The notes under the pieces are model-generated. The model was given only the letters and a program-made list of their open reading frames with translations, was not told the origin of the DNA and did not search any database. A stretch of 64,000 bases of DNA from Sinorhizobium sojae CCBAU 05684. Its GTDB lineage: Bacteria > Pseudomonadota > Alphaproteobacteria > Rhizobiales > Rhizobiaceae. Shown piece after piece: positions 63,919 to 64,000 of the stretch (position 1 is the first letter of the stretch; the number at the start of each line of letters is the position of its first letter). The stretch is taken from NCBI RefSeq assembly GCF_002288525.1, contig NZ_CP023068.1, positions 1,860,001 through 1,924,000 of the forward strand, given 5' to 3'. The position numbers and the translations under genes were made by a program.

Positions 63919-64000
63919 TTACTTGACCTGCGTGACGGTCAGCTTGCCGTTGACGCGCTCAGCGACGAACTCGATGTTCGCGCCTTCCTTCAGCTTCTCC
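63919..64000 (-). CDS. CusF-like periplasmic copper-binding protein, C-terminal end (5' part outside window)
   Basis: The minus strand from the window edge reads EKLKEGANIEFVAERVNGKL followed by TVTQVK and a TAA at 63919-63921. This matches the last strands of the small CusF_Ec beta-barrel copper/silver-binding proteins. The ligand residues and start lie beyond the window, so the assignment is provisional. Such proteins often sit near copper oxidase or efflux genes. Confidence 0.6.
   Translation of the reverse strand, partial: EKLKEGANIEFVAERVNGKLTVTQVK

Overview
The window looks like part of a large replicon of a rhizobial alphaproteobacterium, most likely Sinorhizobium/Ensifer. The gene order cbbTALSXE followed by gfa, xoxF, fghA and adhC resembles the S. 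meliloti pSymB layout as I remember it. Four intergenic copies of a RIME1-like palindromic element, a repeat known from Rhizobiaceae, point the same way. The species and replicon are inferences; no alignment could be run.

Region 1 (1-22 kb) is a C1/autotrophy block. The plus strand carries the end of a Calvin cycle operon (partial cbbT, then cbbA, cbbL, cbbS, cbbX and a ribulose-phosphate epimerase). The minus strand carries adhC-fghA-cytochrome c-xoxF-xoxG-xoxJ, then a PQQ-associated binding protein, a beta-propeller protein, a small exported protein and gfa. XoxF has the extra Asp of lanthanide-dependent methanol dehydrogenases. Together they would take methanol to formaldehyde, through the glutathione pathway to formate and CO2, and on to RuBisCO. 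Beside adhC lie three unrecognised exported proteins and a LuxR regulator-FIST protein-hybrid kinase operon, probably an FlhRS-like one-carbon sensor.

Region 2 (22-30 kb) is signalling: a small conserved protein of unknown function, a single-domain FixJ-like receiver overlapping head-on with a large multi-PAS kinase, and a DUF4173-like membrane protein in an operon with an OmpR-type regulator and its kinase.

Region 3 (30-37.5 kb) is seven tightly overlapping genes resembling only the membrane arm of complex I: NuoJ, NuoK, four antiporter-like subunits and a small membrane protein. No peripheral arm or NuoA/H/I genes are present. This is the most unusual functional unit in the window.

Region 4 (37.6-47.7 kb) is a hydroxyproline/proline-derivative catabolic cluster: ABC transporter, DapA-like lyase, D-amino-acid oxidoreductase, aldehyde dehydrogenase, a Ser/Cys-type proline racemase homologue, a GntR regulator and a ProC-like reductase. 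Two gene remnants lie inside it: a 30-codon stub of a second proline racemase family gene just before the oxidoreductase, and a frameshifted, truncated short-chain dehydrogenase at the operon's end. A RIME1 element separates the binding protein from the rest of the transporter.

Region 5 (48-52.5 kb) is a phosphonate-type cluster (phnM-phnF facing phnD-phnC-phnE) with no C-P lyase core and a PhnF/HutC-type operator in the divergent promoter. Region 6 (52.6-64 kb) is mostly stress and accessory genes: otsB-otsA, an AI-2E-type permease, a zinc-ribbon protein, TerC, an M48 peptidase, CsbD, an EamA exporter facing a LysR regulator, small exported or membrane unknowns, and the end of a CusF-like copper protein at the window edge.
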